Shown here piece after piece: positions 62,011 through 64,000 of a stretch of 64,000 nucleotides of DNA (positions within the stretch are counted from its first letter, which is position 1; every line of letters begins with the position of its first letter). This DNA is from Streptomyces caniferus. GTDB taxonomy: Bacteria; Actinomycetota; Actinomycetes; Streptomycetales; Streptomycetaceae. Location: positions 1 to 64,000 of the forward strand of contig NZ_BLIN01000001.1 of NCBI RefSeq assembly GCF_009811555.1, given 5' to 3'. Below the pieces are notes generated by a model. It searched no databases. It saw nothing but the letters and a program-made list of their open reading frames with translations, and was not told the DNA's origin. Both the position numbers and the translations under genes were made by a program.

Positions 62011-62721
62011 TCATGGGGCCGGCGTCAAGGTGGTGTTGGTACCTGGACAGCCAGCTGCCACCTTCTGCAGTTTGGTCCGCTCGGCGCGGTCGACCGTCAG
62101 CTTCCAGCGGAGCTTCGCGGATACCCAGTCGGCGGCGTAGGTGCACGTCGCGTCCTTGGCCGGCGGCATCCATTCAGCCGGGTCCTTGTCTCCCTTGGTG
62201 CGGTTGGGTCCCAGGCTGACGGCGACGAGGCTGCGTTCGCCGCCCAGGTCGTTGGCGTACTGCTCACGGCGCTGGGCGGTCCACTTCGAGGCGCCGGAGT
62301 CCCATGCTTCAGCCAGGGGAACCACGTGGTCGATGTCGAGCTTGCGAGCATCGGTGACGGTCTTGTCGTCGTAGTACGAGCGCCAACTACCGCCGGTCAG
62401 CTTGCAGCCCTTGCCCTGGCGCGGCTTCTTCACAGCCTCGGCGAGGAGGACTTCCTTGCGGGTGTCGCAACCGTCGTGGTCCTCGTCGGTCCACAGCCGG
62501 AACTTGTCCCGCTCGTATCCGCTACGGGATTCGCGGGCCACCTTCAGCCGGCTTATCGAGTCCGACAGAGGCAGGATGCTGTCCTTGCCGTCGGAGGAAG
62601 CGCTCGGTTTCGTCGAGGGCGGCTTCGCGTCTTGGTGAGGTGTGCCGGGAGTGCACGCGGCTGCGGAGAGCGTCAGCAGCGTGCAGGCCAGGGCGGTAGC
62701 CAGGCGGCGCGCGGAGAACAT
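62011..62721 (-). CDS. HNH endonuclease lipoprotein
   Basis: A 236-residue protein with a lipoprotein signal peptide: MFSARRLATALACTLLTLSA then the lipobox LSAAAC. After a Ser/Lys/Pro linker come GYERDKFRLWTDEDHDGCDT, LDIDHVVPLAEAWDSGASKW and REQYANDLGGERSLVAVSL, closely parallel to the secreted nuclease at 39787. It should be anchored to the outer face of the membrane and cut incoming or extracellular DNA. The two paralogues frame the CRISPR region. Confidence 0.87.
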   Translation of the reverse strand: MFSARRLATALACTLLTLSAAACTPGTPHQDAKPPSTKPSASSDGKDSILPLSDSISRLKVARESRSGYERDKFRLWTDEDHDGCDTRKEVLLAEAVKKPRQGKGCKLTGGSWRSYYDDKTVTDARKLDIDHVVPLAEAWDSGASKWTAQRREQYANDLGGERSLVAVSLGPNRTKGDKDPAEWMPPAKDATCTYAADWVSAKLRWKLTVDRAERTKLQKVAAGCPGTNTTLTPAP

Positions 62722-62914
62722 AAGGCTCCCGGGTCAGGCGAGATGGAGTCAGCGTCATGCGTCTACCCACCACACCTGGTCGCGTCAACCGATGGGGCAA
62801 AATGGTCGGGTTGCCCGCGCGCCGCCCCAAGCATCCGAGGAGCGTGTGTGCCACGTCCGGGTGACTTTCACGGTTGTGGCGAACTGTCCAGCGTCGAAGG
62901 ACGTCTGGCTGACC

Positions 62915-63148
62915 ATGGAAATCTCCGAAGAGCACCTGCGCGAGCCGGGCCTGGTCGTTTTCGACATCACCGCAGTCGACGAAGCGACCGCTACCGAGGC
63001 CGCGACCGCGCTCGGCGGGCTGTGGCTCTCCTCGGGGCCCTCCACACCTTGGCGCACCCCGGGGGAACCCGGCGTAACGGTCCGCGCCTACGCAGATCTT
63101 CGCCGCGGTCCGTTGCCCCGGGGCGGTCATGGCCCCAGCACCCGCTGA
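62915..63148 (+). CDS. DUF6207-like small protein
   Basis: A 77-residue protein with the pattern ISEEHLREPGLVVFDITAVD, EATATEAATALGGLWLSS and a late GEPGVTVRAYADLRRG. This matches the small actinobacterial DUF6207 family of unknown function. The frame is open further left to 62642, but that part (VTFTVVANCPASKDVWLTM) lacks family similarity, so ATG 62915 is chosen with moderate confidence. Confidence 0.6.
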   Translation: MEISEEHLREPGLVVFDITAVDEATATEAATALGGLWLSSGPSTPWRTPGEPGVTVRAYADLRRGPLPRGGHGPSTR

Positions 63149-63361
63149 ACACTCCGCCGCCAGCCCTCAGCAACGGACGGCCACCGCTTCGGCTCCGGCT
63201 CGACGCAGCTTGCGGGCCAGGCGCGTCACCTCGGGCAAGGTCCCCGAGTAGGCGCGAGGTCGCCAAGTACCGGTTGTCCGGCCCAAGAAGCGCAGACGAA
63301 GGTGCCCGCGGTGGGCACGCCCCTGGTGTGCCAGCCCAGCACATTCAAGGAATGCGCCACC

Positions 63362-63650
63362 AGCATTCACAGGATCACGCAAAGCGCTTCCAACGTTGCA
63401 GGTCGCGAAGGGTGCTCGCCGCGCGAGCGGAGGTGGACCGGAGCGTAGTTCCTCGATGACGATCCCGGGGTAAGCATGGGCCGGATCTACGCCACCCCCG
63501 TGGTCTCCGCGCGAGCGGAGGTGAGCCGCAAACGGCCGCCGGAGACGTCCGTGGAGGCGCGTGGTCTCTGCGCGAGCGGAGGTGAACCGGAGACCGCCGA
63601 TGCTCTGGTGTCGGCCGAGCAGTGCTCTCCGCGCAGACGGCGGTGGGCCG
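63362..63650 (+). CRISPR. CRISPR array 7, decayed four-repeat array with diverged leader
   Basis: Leader-like sequence at 63362-63411 (CACGCAAAGCGCTTCCAACG then TTGCAGGTCGCGAAGG). Repeats at 63412 (GTGCTCGCC, stem mismatch), 63500 (GTGGTCTCC), 63561 (GTGGTCTCTGC) and 63622 (GCGCAGACGGCGG). The first gap is 59 bp instead of 32, so a repeat or part of a spacer has been lost; the others are 32 bp. All four repeats differ, indicating an inactive relic. Confidence 0.85.
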
Positions 63651-63711
63651 CGGCAGTCCTCAATGGCATTGTGCGGGCCTGCCCATCGCGGCGACAAAGG
63701 TGAGCGGCCGT

Positions 63712-63829
63712 GCGCCGGTCAGTGCCTGCGAGAGGCCGTGCGGCCCCGGTACATTCAGGCGGGTGCATGACCGGCGTTCCTTGAATCACGAATCGGCAAA
63801 GCGCCCCTAACGCCGCAGGTCACGAAGGG
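63712..63829 (+). promoter_or_regulatory. Leader of array 8
   Basis: Third copy of the roughly 115-bp leader, differing from the other two by single bases (GGTACATTCAGG, GCGCCCCTAACG, CAGGTCACGAAGGGG). Confidence 0.8.
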
Positions 63830-64000
63830 GTGCTCTCCGCGCGAGCGGAGGTGAACCGTTCTGGCCCGCCAGCTCCAGCCCGATCTTGGCGGTGCTCTCC
63901 GCGCGAGCGGAGGTGAACCGTAGGGGCAACGTCCGACCCGAACGATGCCATCGTGCTCTCCGCGCGAGCGGAGGTGAACCGTCGAAATGGTCTGCGGCCA
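63830..64000 (+). CRISPR. CRISPR array 8 (start only; continues beyond the window)
   Basis: Repeats at 63830, 63892 and 63953, separated by 33- and 32-bp spacers, with the third spacer cut by the window edge. Repeats begin GTGCTCTCCGCGCGAG and end GTGAACCG, combining the 5' part of array 6 repeats with the handle of arrays 4 and 5. Confidence 0.95.

Overview
The window is high-GC actinobacterial DNA, almost certainly Streptomyces. Gene families point that way: DUF317, DUF397 with an XRE/DUF5753 regulator, a DUF574 methyltransferase, a DUF6207-like protein and an ESX-type polymorphic toxin. Third-codon positions are strongly G/C, and GTG or TTG starts are common.

Positions 1-12,400 look like part of an integrative-conjugative element or plasmid. 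A left-truncated VirD4/TraG-type coupling ATPase is followed by about a dozen closely packed plus-strand genes. These include a RAMA-like protein, two DUF317 proteins, a paralogous pair with winged-helix-like tails, an orphan TrpA-like barrel, a PAPS-reductase-like PP-loop protein, a C5-cytosine methyltransferase and a protein with two DnaB-N-like domains. Five of these genes appear to start at near-cognate codons (ATC, CTG, ACG, ATC, ATT), several of them behind a good Shine-Dalgarno sequence. No integrase, replication initiator or attachment site is visible.

Positions 12,400-40,500 are accessory chromosome-type DNA. They hold a three-gene minus-strand operon with a nucleoside-deoxyribosyltransferase-like protein, a 2H phosphoesterase, and a GalE-like epimerase. 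A six-gene minus-strand nucleotide-sugar-like operon (RmlD-like, SIS, RraA, DUF2332, nucleotidyltransferase, hydrolase) is divergent from a regulator across a perfect 20-bp palindrome. Next come a HAD/MazG-like fusion, an IS remnant with a MITE-like element, and a RiPP-like unit (small peptide, stem-loop, JmjC-type oxygenase, overlapping aldo/keto reductase). The stretch ends with a phosphotransferase and its broken copy, a PD-(D/E)XK protein, regulators, a polymorphic nuclease toxin with its immunity gene, and a secreted HNH nuclease.

Positions 40,900-64,000 are a CRISPR super-locus of type I-E. On the minus strand the order is cas8e-cse2-cas7-cas5-cas6e, array 2, cas3, a remnant of a second cas5, a second cas6e, cas1, cas2, array 1. 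This reads as two tandem I-E loci that decayed in complementary ways: one kept the effector genes, the other kept cas3 and the adaptation genes. Six further arrays on the plus strand (a fossil array, arrays of 30, 16 and 31 repeats, a decayed 4-repeat array and one running off the window) lie beyond cas8e. Three of them are headed by near-identical leaders of about 115 bp. The leader core also encodes the C-terminal tail of Cas2 next to array 1. The 116-bp gap between cas7 and cas5 holds a degenerate repeat-spacer-repeat unit resembling a CreA-type crRNA-like regulator. Three secreted nuclease genes lie at or within the edges of this region.
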